From JAYRZB01 sp041916675 (lineage in GTDB: Bacteria > Pseudomonadota > Alphaproteobacteria > Rhizobiales > Devosiaceae), in NCBI GenBank assembly GCA_041916675.1, contig JAYRZB010000009.1:40687-104686 (forward strand): a stretch of DNA of 64,000 bases. The letters run 5' to 3'. Positions 35,368-44,857 of this stretch are shown here, piece after piece. Position 1 is the stretch's first letter. Each line of letters opens with the position of its first letter. Position numbers and translations under genes: made by a program. The notes beneath the pieces were generated by a model. It was not told where the DNA came from. It saw only the letters and a list, made by a program, of their open reading frames with translations, and searched no databases.

Positions 35368-37913
35368 CCATGTCCCAACCCGTTTCCGGATTTGCCCATC
35401 ACCTGTTCCGCCCGCTCGCAAATGGCGAACCGATCAATTATTGGCAGATCGGAGCAACCAGCGAGTCCCGTTACGACGTGGCGGACCGGCCCATGCAGGG
35501 CGAGATGGACCCTTTCTTCTTTCTCACCAAGCACAAGAACTTCATTCCGCACGAATACCCCTGCCGCACCGAGTTTGCAGCAGAACGGCGTGGCAAGCGC
35601 CCGCAGGTGCTCGGCAGTTTCGCACATCAGCGCTTCTGGCTCCCCTTTGGCTCGCCACGCCTCGACTTGTCCGGCTTCTGGTTCCGTCCCACCATCATTG
35701 CGACCTGGGCCCGCACCATCGTCAACGCTGAGACAGCAGGCGTCGCCACCCTGAGGCTCGGGGTTTGCGGGGGAGCGATCCTTTATGTCAATGGCAAGGA
35801 AGTCGGCTGGATGGCCGATTACGTGCGCAATCTCGAAGCCAAGAAGGATTTCGCCGTCGATCTGCTGGCCGGCGAGAACGAAGTACTCGTCTTTTTCGAT
35901 GATCTTGCCGAGCGCGATGCCCGCTATTTCATCGAGCTCAACTACACCGATGGCCCGAATGCCCGGCAGGCGCTCAATGTCCCGATCGCTGCCGATGCCG
36001 CAGCGGAAATCGAAGCTGTGCTCGACAACATGCACTTCGAAAAGCCGGTGTACCGCTCCGGCGAGGTCGCACTGATCACCTCCGTTCCGCTCTCGCACGA
36101 TGCCGTTATCCGTCTCAAAAGCGAGGGCGATTTCATGTCACGCGAGGAGCAGAGCCAGCGTACTTACCCGCTGGCCGCTGGACAAACGCGTATCGCCCTT
36201 GGCGACACAGCCGGGATGCCGTCCGATTTCCGTCATGTGCATGTCGAACTCACTTCAGGTGGCTTTGTGGCTTCGCGGGTGTTTGGTGTCGAGATTTGCC
36301 ACGGCGAACGGCAAGGCACGGCCCCCGCTGATCTCGCCGGCCGCATTGTCGAGACCCTCGACGAGGTCTCCGAATACGGCGAACCCGACAATGTCACCGC
36401 CCTGGCCCGCCTCGCCTCCGGCCGCGCTGGCGCACGCACCGATGCCATGATCGCGGCAACCCTGCCCACAATTCTTGATTGCCATGACTGTGCCGACTTC
36501 GCACTCGTACCACTTCTCTGGTGCCGGACGGCATATGCTGCCGATATCGCACCCGATGTGGTGACCCGCATCGACCAGGCCATCCTGGCCTATCGCTACT
36601 GGATGGATGAGCCGGGCAACGACGTGCAGTGGTACTTCTCCGAGAACCACGCGCTCTTGTTCCACACCGCCGCCTACCTGGCCGGCGCCCTGCTCCCCGA
36701 TGCCACATTTATTCGCTCGGGGCGCACCGGCCGCGCTCAGTCCGAAATCGGGCTTGAGCGCGTGCGGGCATGGCTTGATCATTTTGAGCAATGGGAGATG
36801 GCAGAGTTCAACTCTGCGCCCTATTTCCCCATTGATCTCAAAGGACTGACTGCACTTTATGCCTTGGCACCACATGCCGACGTGCGTCAGCGCGCCATGG
36901 CGGCCATTGAGCGGCTTGTGACCATCGTCGCCCGTTCCGCCCATCATGGCATCCTCACAGGCGCACAGGGCCGCTCTTATGAGCACACGCTGCGCGCCGC
37001 CGGTTCGCTTGAGCTTTCGGGGATCGCAAGGCTGATCTGGGGCACGGGCAACTATGGTCGGCGCGTCCACGCTCTGCCGCAGATGGCGCTGTGCCTGCGC
37101 GATCATGGGCTGAAGCTTGATCCGGCCCTTGGCGCCATTGCCGACTGGCGGGCCGACAACGCCCAGGAGTGGCGTTTTGCCCAAGGGCAGAACCGCATCG
37201 CCCCGCTCTATCACTACAAGACCCGCGGCTATGCCATCGGGTCGGCTGCCCACTACCGCTGGAACGAGTGGGGTTATCAGGAAACCGTCCTGCATCTGCG
37301 GCTGGGTACCAATCCCGATGCCCAGATCTGGATCAACCATCCCGGTGAGACCATCCATTCGGGATATGGCCGCCCGTCTTACTGGGGCGGTTCAGGCTCC
37401 CTGCCGCGATTGCATCACTATCGCGGGCTGGCGGTTCTGGTGTTCAACTGCGCGCCAGAGCAACCAGCGTTTACCCACGCATGGTTCCCGCGCAGCCTGT
37501 TTGATGCGGCCAGTGTTGCCGGTGACATCGCGGTCGCCCGCTCGGGCGACGGGATGGTTTTGCTCAAGGGCAGCGCGCCGTTCGAGCTCGTGGCCAATGG
37601 CCCGACCGTTGGCAATGAGTTGCGGCTGCCCGGGCGCCACGGCACCTGGATTGTCCGCATGGGCGATGCAACCGGGCCCGGCAGCGAGGACGCATTCGCA
37701 CGGGTACTCTCGGCGCTGGCCCTTGTTGACCAGGGCGATGGCTCGCTGAAAATCGACGACCCTGAATACGGCCCGGTCGTTTTTCATGCCGATGGTTCGA
37801 TTGCCGCCGAGGGTCGGACGCTTGAGCCCCGCCAGTGGAGCATTCAAGGACACGCAGAACAGTTTCCGCGCGGGCCCCTCGCCCGTGCACATGTGGAGGA
37901 GATGGCGGATTAG
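35364..37913 (+). CDS. 849-residue protein of unknown family in the uronate operon (candidate oligouronide lyase or hydrolase)
   Basis: I do not recognise the family. There is no signal peptide or membrane helix. Residues about 90-215 look like a beta-sandwich of the sugar-binding type (LRLGVCGGAILYVNGKEVG, LLAGENEVLVFF). The middle (about 330-610) is helical, with conserved-looking QWYFSENHALLFHTAAYLAG and AEFNSAPYFPIDLKGLTALY, suggesting an alpha/alpha toroid. The last ~230 residues look beta-rich again (KTRGYAIGSAAHYRWNEWGYQETVLHL, HAWFPRSLFD). That three-part plan is shared by several polysaccharide lyases and by GH78-like enzymes. Start ATGA overlaps the kduI stop. A cytoplasmic enzyme acting before GH105 and KduI is the best inference. 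Confidence 0.75.
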   Translation: MTMSQPVSGFAHHLFRPLANGEPINYWQIGATSESRYDVADRPMQGEMDPFFFLTKHKNFIPHEYPCRTEFAAERRGKRPQVLGSFAHQRFWLPFGSPRLDLSGFWFRPTIIATWARTIVNAETAGVATLRLGVCGGAILYVNGKEVGWMADYVRNLEAKKDFAVDLLAGENEVLVFFDDLAERDARYFIELNYTDGPNARQALNVPIAADAAAEIEAVLDNMHFEKPVYRSGEVALITSVPLSHDAVIRLKSEGDFMSREEQSQRTYPLAAGQTRIALGDTAGMPSDFRHVHVELTSGGFVASRVFGVEICHGERQGTAPADLAGRIVETLDEVSEYGEPDNVTALARLASGRAGARTDAMIAATLPTILDCHDCADFALVPLLWCRTAYAADIAPDVVTRIDQAILAYRYWMDEPGNDVQWYFSENHALLFHTAAYLAGALLPDATFIRSGRTGRAQSEIGLERVRAWLDHFEQWEMAEFNSAPYFPIDLKGLTALYALAPHADVRQRAMAAIERLVTIVARSAHHGILTGAQGRSYEHTLRAAGSLELSGIARLIWGTGNYGRRVHALPQMALCLRDHGLKLDPALGAIADWRADNAQEWRFAQGQNRIAPLYHYKTRGYAIGSAAHYRWNEWGYQETVLHLRLGTNPDAQIWINHPGETIHSGYGRPSYWGGSGSLPRLHHYRGLAVLVFNCAPEQPAFTHAWFPRSLFDAASVAGDIAVARSGDGMVLLKGSAPFELVANGPTVGNELRLPGRHGTWIVRMGDATGPGSEDAFARVLSALALVDQGDGSLKIDDPEYGPVVFHADGSIAAEGRTLEPRQWSIQGHAEQFPRGPLARAHVEEMAD

Positions 37914-37973
37914 CCAAAAACGGCATTCGCCAAACAAGACGGCAGCCTCGGCTGTCGGCAATTGGAGGACACA

Positions 37974-39236
37974 ATGAAGAAGTTTACGACAATACTGGCA
38001 GCAACCTCGCTGACATTGCTCTCAAGCACTGCCTGGGCCGGCGACGTCCGCGTGATGTGGTATTCGGATGGTGTGGAAGGCGAGGTTTTCAAAGACCTGA
38101 TTGCGCGCTTCATGGCCGACAATCCGGGCATTAACGTCATCGTTGACGAGGTCGCCTATTCGGTGATCAAGGAACAGCTTCCGGTGCAGCTCGCCGCCGG
38201 CAATGGTCCCGACATCGCCCGCGTCACCGATATCAAGGCGCTGGCCGCCCATTGGCTCGACCTGACCCCCTACCTGTCCGACCCGGCATTCTGGCAGGCC
38301 AACTATGGCGATCAGGCTGACTGGATGCGCGAAGATGGCTCGAACGCCATCACCGGCTTCATGACGCAGATCACCCTTACCGGCGGCTTTGCCAACAAGA
38401 CCCTGTTCGATCAGGCCGGCGTTGCCCTTCCGGGCGAAGGCGCCACATGGGCTGACTGGGTTGCCGCTTCCAGCGAAGTGGCCAAGAGCCAGCAGTTGCC
38501 CTTCGCCGTCGCCATCGACCGTTCCGGCCACCGCATTGCCGGCCCGGCGATCTCTTATGGTGCGAAGTTCATCGGCGAAGACGGCATGCCCCTGCCCGTC
38601 GACGATGGCATGAAGGCGTTCATTGCAGACTTCGCCAAGTGGAATGCTGATGGCACCCATGGCAAGGAAGTCTGGGTTTCAGCCGCTGGCACCACCTATC
38701 GTGCCGCTGCCGATGACTTCATCAACGCCCAGGTGCCATTCTACTATTCGGGGTCTTGGCAGATTTCGAACTTTGAGACCAAGATCGGCGACGCCTTCGA
38801 CTGGGTTGCAACCGGCAGCCCCTGTGGCCCGGCTGGCTGCTCGGGCATGCCCGGCGGTGCGGCAGTGGTTGCCATCAACACCACCAAAAACCCTGAAGAA
38901 GTCGCCAAGGTCATGGAATACCTGGCCTCGACCCCGGTCGCCAAGGAATTCGCCGAGCGCACCCTGTTCCTGCCGGCCAACAAGGAAGTTGTCGCCGGTG
39001 GCCTCGACTTCAAGACCGATAGTCAGATCGTCAAGGACGTGCTGAACACCTACGTGGCGGCAACCTCGGCTACGGCCGAAGAAGCGCTCAAAATGCCCGC
39101 ATGGAAGTGGGCCGGCACTTACTATGGTGCCCTCGTGGCCCGCGTCAGCCAGGTCGTAGCGGGGGAGCTCTCGCTTGAAGAAGCCTATGCCCGCATCGAC
39201 TCCGATATGGCCGATAAGGTCAAGGAAGCCATGTAA
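37974..39236 (+). CDS. Sugar ABC transporter substrate-binding protein
   Basis: 420 residues from the ATG at 37974 (GGAGG at 7 nt). A Sec signal peptide (cleavage after AWA, residue ~22) precedes a family-1 extracellular solute-binding fold (VAYSVIKEQLPVQLAAGNGPDIARV, SGSWQISNF). A CGPAGCSG pair of cysteines near 283-288 may form a disulfide. Its place after kduI suggests an unsaturated oligogalacturonide or similar ligand. A strong hairpin follows the gene, as is common for binding proteins made in excess of their permeases. Confidence 0.92.
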   Translation: MKKFTTILAATSLTLLSSTAWAGDVRVMWYSDGVEGEVFKDLIARFMADNPGINVIVDEVAYSVIKEQLPVQLAAGNGPDIARVTDIKALAAHWLDLTPYLSDPAFWQANYGDQADWMREDGSNAITGFMTQITLTGGFANKTLFDQAGVALPGEGATWADWVAASSEVAKSQQLPFAVAIDRSGHRIAGPAISYGAKFIGEDGMPLPVDDGMKAFIADFAKWNADGTHGKEVWVSAAGTTYRAAADDFINAQVPFYYSGSWQISNFETKIGDAFDWVATGSPCGPAGCSGMPGGAAVVAINTTKNPEEVAKVMEYLASTPVAKEFAERTLFLPANKEVVAGGLDFKTDSQIVKDVLNTYVAATSATAEEALKMPAWKWAGTYYGALVARVSQVVAGELSLEEAYARIDSDMADKVKEAM

Positions 39237-39258
39237 GGCTCTCGCCGATCAATAAACC

Positions 39259-39282
39259 TGCCGGCGCATCACTGCGCCGGCA
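39259..39282 (+). promoter_or_regulatory. Hairpin between binding-protein and permease genes
   Basis: Perfect 10-bp stem TGCCGGCGCA / TGCGCCGGCA, loop TCAC, no T-run. It probably protects the upstream mRNA 3' end or lowers read-through, raising binding protein over permease levels. Confidence 0.55.
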
Positions 39283-39296
39283 ATTTAGGGGGCAGC

Positions 39297-40319
39297 ATGG
39301 CCGATCCGGTTTCACGCAATGGCTTTTCCTTGGGCGCACTGTTGCTTGCCCTCGTCAGGCCAATCATGAATATCATCGATATTCCATTGCGCGCCCTGCA
39401 AAGGGTTGGCGGCCAGAAGGCCATGGCCGCCTTCTTCCTTTTTCCCAACATGGCCGTATTCTCGATCTTCATTCTCGTGCCGTTTGCGATCAATTTCGTC
39501 TACTCGGTCACCGGCGGTAAACAGATCTTCCTTGACCAGCGCGAGTTCGTCGGCGGCCGCCAATACAGCGAAATCTTTGCCTGCGGCAATTACCTTGATC
39601 CCAACAGCTGCAAGCAGGATGCCTTCTGGACCGCTGTTCAGAACACCACCTCGTTCGTCATCATCCAGGTCACGCTTCTGGTGGTCGTGGCGCTGATCAC
39701 GGCAGTGATCCTCAATCGCAACATTGCCGGCCGGGGTTTCTGGCGCGCGGTATTTTTCTTCCCCGTCCTGCTATCGCCGGTGGTCGTCGGGCTGATCTGG
39801 CGCTGGATCCTGCAGCGCGAGGGCCTTCTGAACTTCGTCACCACCGAAATGTTCGGGGCCGAGCAATATGGCTGGCTGACTGAACGCGGCACTGCCTTTG
39901 CCGCCACAATCGGGGTGTCGATCTGGGCCCATATGGGCTTTTACACCCTCATTCTTCTGGCGGGGCTGCAGGCGATCCCGAAGGACCTATACGAAGCGGC
40001 CGAGATGGATGGCACGTCGCGCTCACGCATGTTCTGGCGCATCACCCTGCCGCTGCTCATGCCTAATCTGCTTGTCGTTCTGGTTCTGGCGCTCATCCGC
40101 GCCGTGCAGATTTTTGACGAGGCCTATGTGCTCACCGGCGGTGGCCCGGGCACCAGCACCATGTATCTGGTGCAGTATATCTACGAAACCGGCTTTGCCT
40201 CCGAATTGCGCAATCCCGGGCTCGCCGCCGCCGCCTCGATCCTGATGGGCGGGGTGCTGGTGGTGCTGACTCTCATGCAAATGGCGGCATCCCGGCGCAG
40301 CGAAAAGAAGGGGGCGTGA
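39297..40319 (+). CDS. Sugar ABC transporter permease 1
   Basis: 340 residues, six predicted helices of MalF/UgpA type, with a longer N-terminal cytoplasmic stretch. The EAA loop is YEAAEMDGTSRSRMFWRITLPLLMPN, which docks onto the ATPase. LTGGGPGTSTMYLVQYIYETGF is the usual end of the family. A periplasmic segment with two Cys (FACGNYLDPNSCKQ) might be disulfide-bonded. Complete transporter cassette with the next two genes. Confidence 0.92.
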   Translation: MADPVSRNGFSLGALLLALVRPIMNIIDIPLRALQRVGGQKAMAAFFLFPNMAVFSIFILVPFAINFVYSVTGGKQIFLDQREFVGGRQYSEIFACGNYLDPNSCKQDAFWTAVQNTTSFVIIQVTLLVVVALITAVILNRNIAGRGFWRAVFFFPVLLSPVVVGLIWRWILQREGLLNFVTTEMFGAEQYGWLTERGTAFAATIGVSIWAHMGFYTLILLAGLQAIPKDLYEAAEMDGTSRSRMFWRITLPLLMPNLLVVLVLALIRAVQIFDEAYVLTGGGPGTSTMYLVQYIYETGFASELRNPGLAAAASILMGGVLVVLTLMQMAASRRSEKKGA

Positions 40320-40321
40320 GG

Positions 40322-41374
40322 ATGGCCAATATCGGGCAATTCATCACCCGCCGGCGTGGTGGACGCGGTTGGCACTGGAGCGACATCGTTACCTGGGTCT
40401 GGCTGATCGGCGGGCTGATCATCATGTTCGGTCCCGTGGGCTGGCTGGTGCTCTCCTCGTTCAAGTCGCCCGCGGCGCTATCCAAGTTCCCGCCTACCAT
40501 CCTGCCCTATGTCACGCAGGTGGTCGAAGTGCCCGGCTTTGACAAACCGTTGCCTCTGTTCGACGTCGTTTTGCCCGATGGCACCACTGCCACCATGGCC
40601 GAGCAGCGCCGGGTTGGTATCATCGCTCAGATGATTGACCCGGCCAATCCCGAGACCGTGGTCAAGGTCAACATCAACGATCGAAAGCCGGTGGAAGTGG
40701 TGGAGTTTGCCACTGGCAACTACACTGAACCGTTCGTTCAATTCAATTTCCTCGGCTATCTGTGGAACTCGATATTCGTCACCGTTGCGGCGACCTTCAT
40801 TACGCTCGCGGTCAACTCCATGGCAGCGTTTGCGCTCTCCAAATACAAATTCCGGGGGCAAAATCTCATCCTGGTCATCATTGTGGGCACCCTCATGGTG
40901 CCGCTCGGGGTGATCATGGTGCCGCTCTATTCGATCATTTCGGCGGTTGGCCTGTTCGACAACCTTTGGGGTGTCATCCTGCCCACGGTGGCCACACCCA
41001 CGGGCGTGTTCCTGCTGCGCCAGTACATGCTCACCATTCCCGATGAGCTGATCGATGCGGCGCGCATGGACAAGGCGTCCGAATGGCAGATCTATTGGCG
41101 CATCGTGCTGCCGCTGACCGCACCCGCACTGGCGGTGCTGGCCATTTTCTCGGTGGTCTGGCGCTGGAACGACTTCCTCTGGCCGCTGATCGTTCTCAGT
41201 CGTTCCTCCGTCTACACCTTGCAGGTGGGACTCAACGTCTATGCCGGCCAGCTCAATGTGCAGTGGCACTACGTGTTGGCCATGACCGTTGTGACCATGA
41301 TCCCCGTCGTCCTGGTCTTTCTTTTCCTACAAAAGTTTATCACCCGCGGTATTGCGACATCGGGTCTGAAGTAA
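40322..41374 (+). CDS. Sugar ABC transporter permease 2 (with enlarged first periplasmic loop)
   Basis: 350 residues from the ATG at 40322 (AAGGGGG at 7 nt). A GTG at 40316, whose GTGA overlaps the previous stop, is a fair alternative. MalG/UgpE type with EAA loop ELIDAARMDKASEWQIYWRIVLPL. Between helix 1 and helix 2 there are about 90 residues (PPTILPYVTQVVEVPGF to YTEPFVQFNF) where usual MalG-type permeases of ~280 residues have far fewer, so it carries an extra periplasmic beta-like domain. Confidence 0.9.
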   Translation: MANIGQFITRRRGGRGWHWSDIVTWVWLIGGLIIMFGPVGWLVLSSFKSPAALSKFPPTILPYVTQVVEVPGFDKPLPLFDVVLPDGTTATMAEQRRVGIIAQMIDPANPETVVKVNINDRKPVEVVEFATGNYTEPFVQFNFLGYLWNSIFVTVAATFITLAVNSMAAFALSKYKFRGQNLILVIIVGTLMVPLGVIMVPLYSIISAVGLFDNLWGVILPTVATPTGVFLLRQYMLTIPDELIDAARMDKASEWQIYWRIVLPLTAPALAVLAIFSVVWRWNDFLWPLIVLSRSSVYTLQVGLNVYAGQLNVQWHYVLAMTVVTMIPVVLVFLFLQKFITRGIATSGLK

Positions 41375-41384
41375 GGACACTGCC

Positions 41385-42473
41385 ATGAGCCAGATCACCC
41401 TCGAAAAGGTCGCCAAATCCTTCGGGAGCGTCGATGTCCTGCATGGCATCGACCTGGAAATCGGCGATGGCGAATTTGTCGTCTTTGTCGGCCCATCAGG
41501 TTGTGGCAAGTCGACCCTTTTGCGGCAGATCGCTGGGCTGGATGCCCCAACGAGCGGCGAAATCCGCATCAACGGTACGCTGGTCAACACTGTGCCCGCT
41601 GCTGACCGGGGCCTGGCCATGGTGTTCCAGTCCTATGCGCTCTATCCCCACATGAGCGTGCGGCAAAATCTGGCGTTCGGGTTGGAAAATGCCCGCATGC
41701 CCAAGGCCGAGATCGCCACCCGCATTGCCGAAGCGGCCCGCATGCTCGAAATCGGTGACTATCTGGAACGCCGCCCGGGCCAGCTCTCCGGCGGCCAGCG
41801 CCAGCGGGTTGCCATAGGGCGCGCCATTGTGCGCAACCCCACGGCGTTCCTGCTCGACGAGCCGCTGTCCAATCTTGATGCCGAGTTGCGCATTTCCATG
41901 CGCGCCGAACTGGCCGCTCTGCACGAGCGCCTCAAGACCACCATGATTTACGTCACCCACGATCAGGTCGAAGCCATGACGCTTGCCGACCGCATCGTGG
42001 TCCTGCGTGCCGGGAGAATCGAACAGGTCGGCACGCCACTCGAACTCTACAATACGCCCGCCAATCGGTTTGTTGCCGGGTTCATCGGTGCGCCAAGCAT
42101 GAACTTTCTGCCCGGCACCATCACAGCCATCAGCGAGGCTGGCACGAACGTCCAGATCCTTGGCTCAGAGACCTACCTGGTGCCCCGCACCGCCGCGGGT
42201 GCTAAACCCGGCGATGCCATCACCATCGGCGTCCGCCCGCAGCACATCCGCCTTGCCGCCGACAGCCAAGCCGCGATCACCGTCAAGGTTGATATTGTTG
42301 AAGCCCTCGGTGCCGAAACTGTCGTTCACGCCCATGCCGCAGGCGGCGAAGTGCTGCTCGCCGTGCTTGCCGGCCAGCACGCCATTAGCCGTGGCACCGA
42401 GATCGGCTTGACCTTCAATGCCAGCGACCTGCATTTGTTTGGTCAGGACGGCGTGCGCCTTGCCGGCACCTGA
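41385..42473 (+). CDS. ABC transporter ATP-binding protein (MalK/UgpC type)
   Basis: 362 residues. Walker A GPSGCGKST, Q-loop (VFQSYALYPHMSV), signature LSGGQRQRVAIGRA, Walker B with DEPLSNLDAELR, and the switch His in YVTHDQVEAMTLADR. A C-terminal TOBE/OB regulatory domain (about 240-362; GVRPQHIRL) marks the CUT1 family. It energises the permease pair encoded just before it. Confidence 0.94.
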   Translation: MSQITLEKVAKSFGSVDVLHGIDLEIGDGEFVVFVGPSGCGKSTLLRQIAGLDAPTSGEIRINGTLVNTVPAADRGLAMVFQSYALYPHMSVRQNLAFGLENARMPKAEIATRIAEAARMLEIGDYLERRPGQLSGGQRQRVAIGRAIVRNPTAFLLDEPLSNLDAELRISMRAELAALHERLKTTMIYVTHDQVEAMTLADRIVVLRAGRIEQVGTPLELYNTPANRFVAGFIGAPSMNFLPGTITAISEAGTNVQILGSETYLVPRTAAGAKPGDAITIGVRPQHIRLAADSQAAITVKVDIVEALGAETVVHAHAAGGEVLLAVLAGQHAISRGTEIGLTFNASDLHLFGQDGVRLAGT

Positions 42474-42483
42474 TCGAATGCGG

Positions 42484-43362
42484 TCAGCCCAGGGTGCGTG
42501 CGAAAAACCGCATGACCTTGTCCCGCATCGCGCTGGTTTCCTTGTGCCCGACGCCGGGCTCGCAATGCACCTCGAGCGCATCCGGCGCTCTGGCATAGGC
42601 TGCCCGAGTTTGAGCGAGCGCAATCTCCACTGCGGCCGGTGGCGTCAGCGGATCATCAAGCCCCACGCAAATCAGTTGCGGGCGCGGTGCGATCAGCCCG
42701 GCAATCTCTCCATTGGCGGCGATGTTGAGCAATCCGGGGATGGTCAGGTAGCTGCCGTGCAGGTCATGAGCGCCGGTGGCAATCAGCGCACCGAGGTCGG
42801 CATAGCAGCAAAGGTGCGCCGTCGCCGCGCAACGCTGATCGACTGCGGCCAGCCAATAACCGAGAGTTGCCCCCATCGATATGCCAAACACACCGATCCG
42901 GGCGGCGTCGACGTCACTCCGCCCTTCAAGATAGTCAAGCGCCGAAGCCAGTTCCCCAAGCATCTGCCCGGCCAGCGACCGGCCCCGCCACAGGCGCGCC
43001 TTGGCGCCTGCACTTTCACTTTCGCCCGAGCGCGAACCGAATGTGGGCATGTCCAACATCAGGGTCACATATCCCCGGCGCGCGAATTCAGGTCCAAGCG
43101 CGCCCAGCAGCGCCGGGCGTCCGTGCAGCAACTCGTCCGCCCCAATGTCCCAACGATTGCCGTGCGCATGAATGTATTGGATCGCCGGCCACGGGCCCTC
43201 GCCGCTTGGCCGGGTCAATATCGCGCGCACCCGCTCTTGTGCAGCGGTCTCGAACCAGATGTGCTCGACCACAAAATCGTCGCGGACTTCGGATTGCAGG
43301 CTTTTGAAGGTCAGCGTGTGCTGCCCGATCTCGAAGGCTGAGCGCAGGTCGGTCATCATCAT
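42484..43362 (-). CDS. Alpha/beta hydrolase (dienelactone hydrolase / acyl-esterase like)
   Basis: 292 residues from the first of three consecutive ATGs. The nucleophile elbow is FGISMGATLG (Ser), the acid Asp lies in VGLDDPLTPP and the His in PGVGHKET. Oxyanion-side IHAHGNRWD. No signal peptide. It resembles acetyl-xylan esterase and DLH families. Lying head to tail inside the uronate cluster but on the other strand, it may remove acetyl or methyl esters from imported oligouronides. That role is inferred. Confidence 0.8.
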   Translation of the reverse strand: MMMTDLRSAFEIGQHTLTFKSLQSEVRDDFVVEHIWFETAAQERVRAILTRPSGEGPWPAIQYIHAHGNRWDIGADELLHGRPALLGALGPEFARRGYVTLMLDMPTFGSRSGESESAGAKARLWRGRSLAGQMLGELASALDYLEGRSDVDAARIGVFGISMGATLGYWLAAVDQRCAATAHLCCYADLGALIATGAHDLHGSYLTIPGLLNIAANGEIAGLIAPRPQLICVGLDDPLTPPAAVEIALAQTRAAYARAPDALEVHCEPGVGHKETSAMRDKVMRFFARTLG

Positions 43363-43392
43363 CCACGCAGTTTAGAACGGGAGGCTCTTCAA

Positions 43393-44175
43393 GTGGCAGG
43401 CGAATTCACGTTTCCAGAAGCTTTTTCTCTGGTCGGCAAGCGAGCCCTCGTCACCGGAGGCGCGGCCGGAATCGGTCAGGCCATCGCCGTGGCCATGGCG
43501 TCTGCCGGGGCCGATGTTGCCTTCACCACCCACCACCGGCCCGGCGATGAAACCGCCAAGCTGATCGGAGTCTCCGGACGCCGTGCCCTCGCTGTGCCAG
43601 TCGATCTTGGGGTGCTCAATGCCGAGCGCGCTGCCCAGTTGATCGAACAGACCGAAGCTTCATTCGGCACCATCGATATCCTGGTCAACAATGCCGGCAT
43701 CATCCGCCGCGCCGATGCTGTGGTGCACTCCGAAGACGATTGGCGGAGTGTCATGGCCACCAATCTCGATGCCGTCTGGTTTTTGTCCCAGGCCGCCGCC
43801 CGGCAGATGCAGGCGCGCAAGGCGGGCCGCATCGTCACTATTGCGTCCCTGCTCTCGTTCCAGGGTGGCATTCGGGTGCCCGGCTACACCGCGGCCAAGC
43901 ATGCTGTCGCCGGTCTTACCAAGGCGCTGGCCAATGAACTGGCGCCACACCAGATCTGCGTCAACGCTATAGCGCCCGGCTACATTGCCACCGACAACAC
44001 CAGTGCGCTGCGCGCCGATCCCGATCGTTCGCGGCAGATTCTGGAACGCATTCCCGCCGGCCGCTGGGGCGATCCCGGCGATATCGCAGGCGCTGCGGTT
44101 TTTCTTGCCGCGCCTGCGTCGGCCTATGTCACCGGCACGGTTCTGACCGTCGATGGCGGCTGGATGGCCCGTTAG
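43393..44175 (+). CDS. kduD: 2-dehydro-3-deoxy-D-gluconate 5-dehydrogenase KduD (SDR)
   Basis: 260 residues from a GTG (GGGAGG upstream). SDR motifs TGGAAGIG, NNAGIIRRADAV, the Ser in IASLLSFQGGIRVPGYTAAKH (Tyr/Lys) and INAIAPGYIATDNT. The FQGGIRVPGYTAAKH stretch is a KduD hallmark. It reduces 2,5-diketo-3-deoxygluconate, the KduI product, to KDG. KDG kinase and KDPG aldolase are not in the window, so they must lie elsewhere. Confidence 0.9.
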   Translation: MAGEFTFPEAFSLVGKRALVTGGAAGIGQAIAVAMASAGADVAFTTHHRPGDETAKLIGVSGRRALAVPVDLGVLNAERAAQLIEQTEASFGTIDILVNNAGIIRRADAVVHSEDDWRSVMATNLDAVWFLSQAAARQMQARKAGRIVTIASLLSFQGGIRVPGYTAAKHAVAGLTKALANELAPHQICVNAIAPGYIATDNTSALRADPDRSRQILERIPAGRWGDPGDIAGAAVFLAAPASAYVTGTVLTVDGGWMAR

Positions 44176-44176
44176 C

Positions 44177-44857
44177 TCAGTCAGCCACCACCGCATATTC
44201 GCGCGATCCGCTCCAGGTGAGTTTCCAGCGCGCGCCGGGCCTGACATTTTGCACCAGATGCGGCTGGAACGCGACCAGGCAAGTGCCCCCTGCCCTGCGT
44301 ACCGAGGGATAGACTAGCCCCCGGGCCCCGTTCGCGCGCAGTTCCACTGCCAGGGCTTGGCCCGCGGCATACCCGGTGCTGGGCTCTGGCGATAGAATTG
44401 GCGCGCCCGGGTCGTACCCGCGTAGATCGTAAAAATCACCCAGAAACCCGGCCAGCAGCACCTGATAGACAGCTTCGTCATGAAAGTGATTGATCCGCTC
44501 AAGCTCGCGCGTGCGGTGAAAGGCCACTTCCGCGATTGCGGTAAGGTCATCAAAAGCACAGTACCAGGCGCCACGCCGCGCATCGTTGAACCGGTTCCCC
44601 TCGGGCCGCGTGTAGGCGAAGGCTGCATTGATATGCGTCTGTCCCCAGGCCCTGAAAATCAGCTCACGCGGATCAAGATCGGGGAGCCCGGAGTGCTCGG
44701 CCTTTTGCCGCCGATTGGTCAGCGCCTCGATCTGAGCCAGAATTTCAAGTTCAACATCATCGTCCACCAGCGCCTTGAGCACTGGCGGTTTATAATAGGC
44801 GGTGGGGATCAGTCGCACCGTTGCCTGTTCGGCAATAGTGGCCGGGGCCGGCGTCAC
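44177..44857 (-). CDS. RES domain toxin
   Basis: 226 residues from a GTG whose GTGA overlaps the antitoxin stop. The RES triad fits: Arg89 in GNRFNDARRGAWYCA, Glu110 in TAIAEVAFHRTREL and Ser in LVYPSVRRAGG. RES toxins studied in Pseudomonas and Mycobacterium deplete NAD+ or, in Sinorhizobium, ADP-ribosylate PRPP synthetase. Longer than minimal RES toxins (~150-170) through an N-terminal stretch of ~60 residues. Confidence 0.9.
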   Translation of the reverse strand: MTPAPATIAEQATVRLIPTAYYKPPVLKALVDDDVELEILAQIEALTNRRQKAEHSGLPDLDPRELIFRAWGQTHINAAFAYTRPEGNRFNDARRGAWYCAFDDLTAIAEVAFHRTRELERINHFHDEAVYQVLLAGFLGDFYDLRGYDPGAPILSPEPSTGYAAGQALAVELRANGARGLVYPSVRRAGGTCLVAFQPHLVQNVRPGARWKLTWSGSREYAVVAD

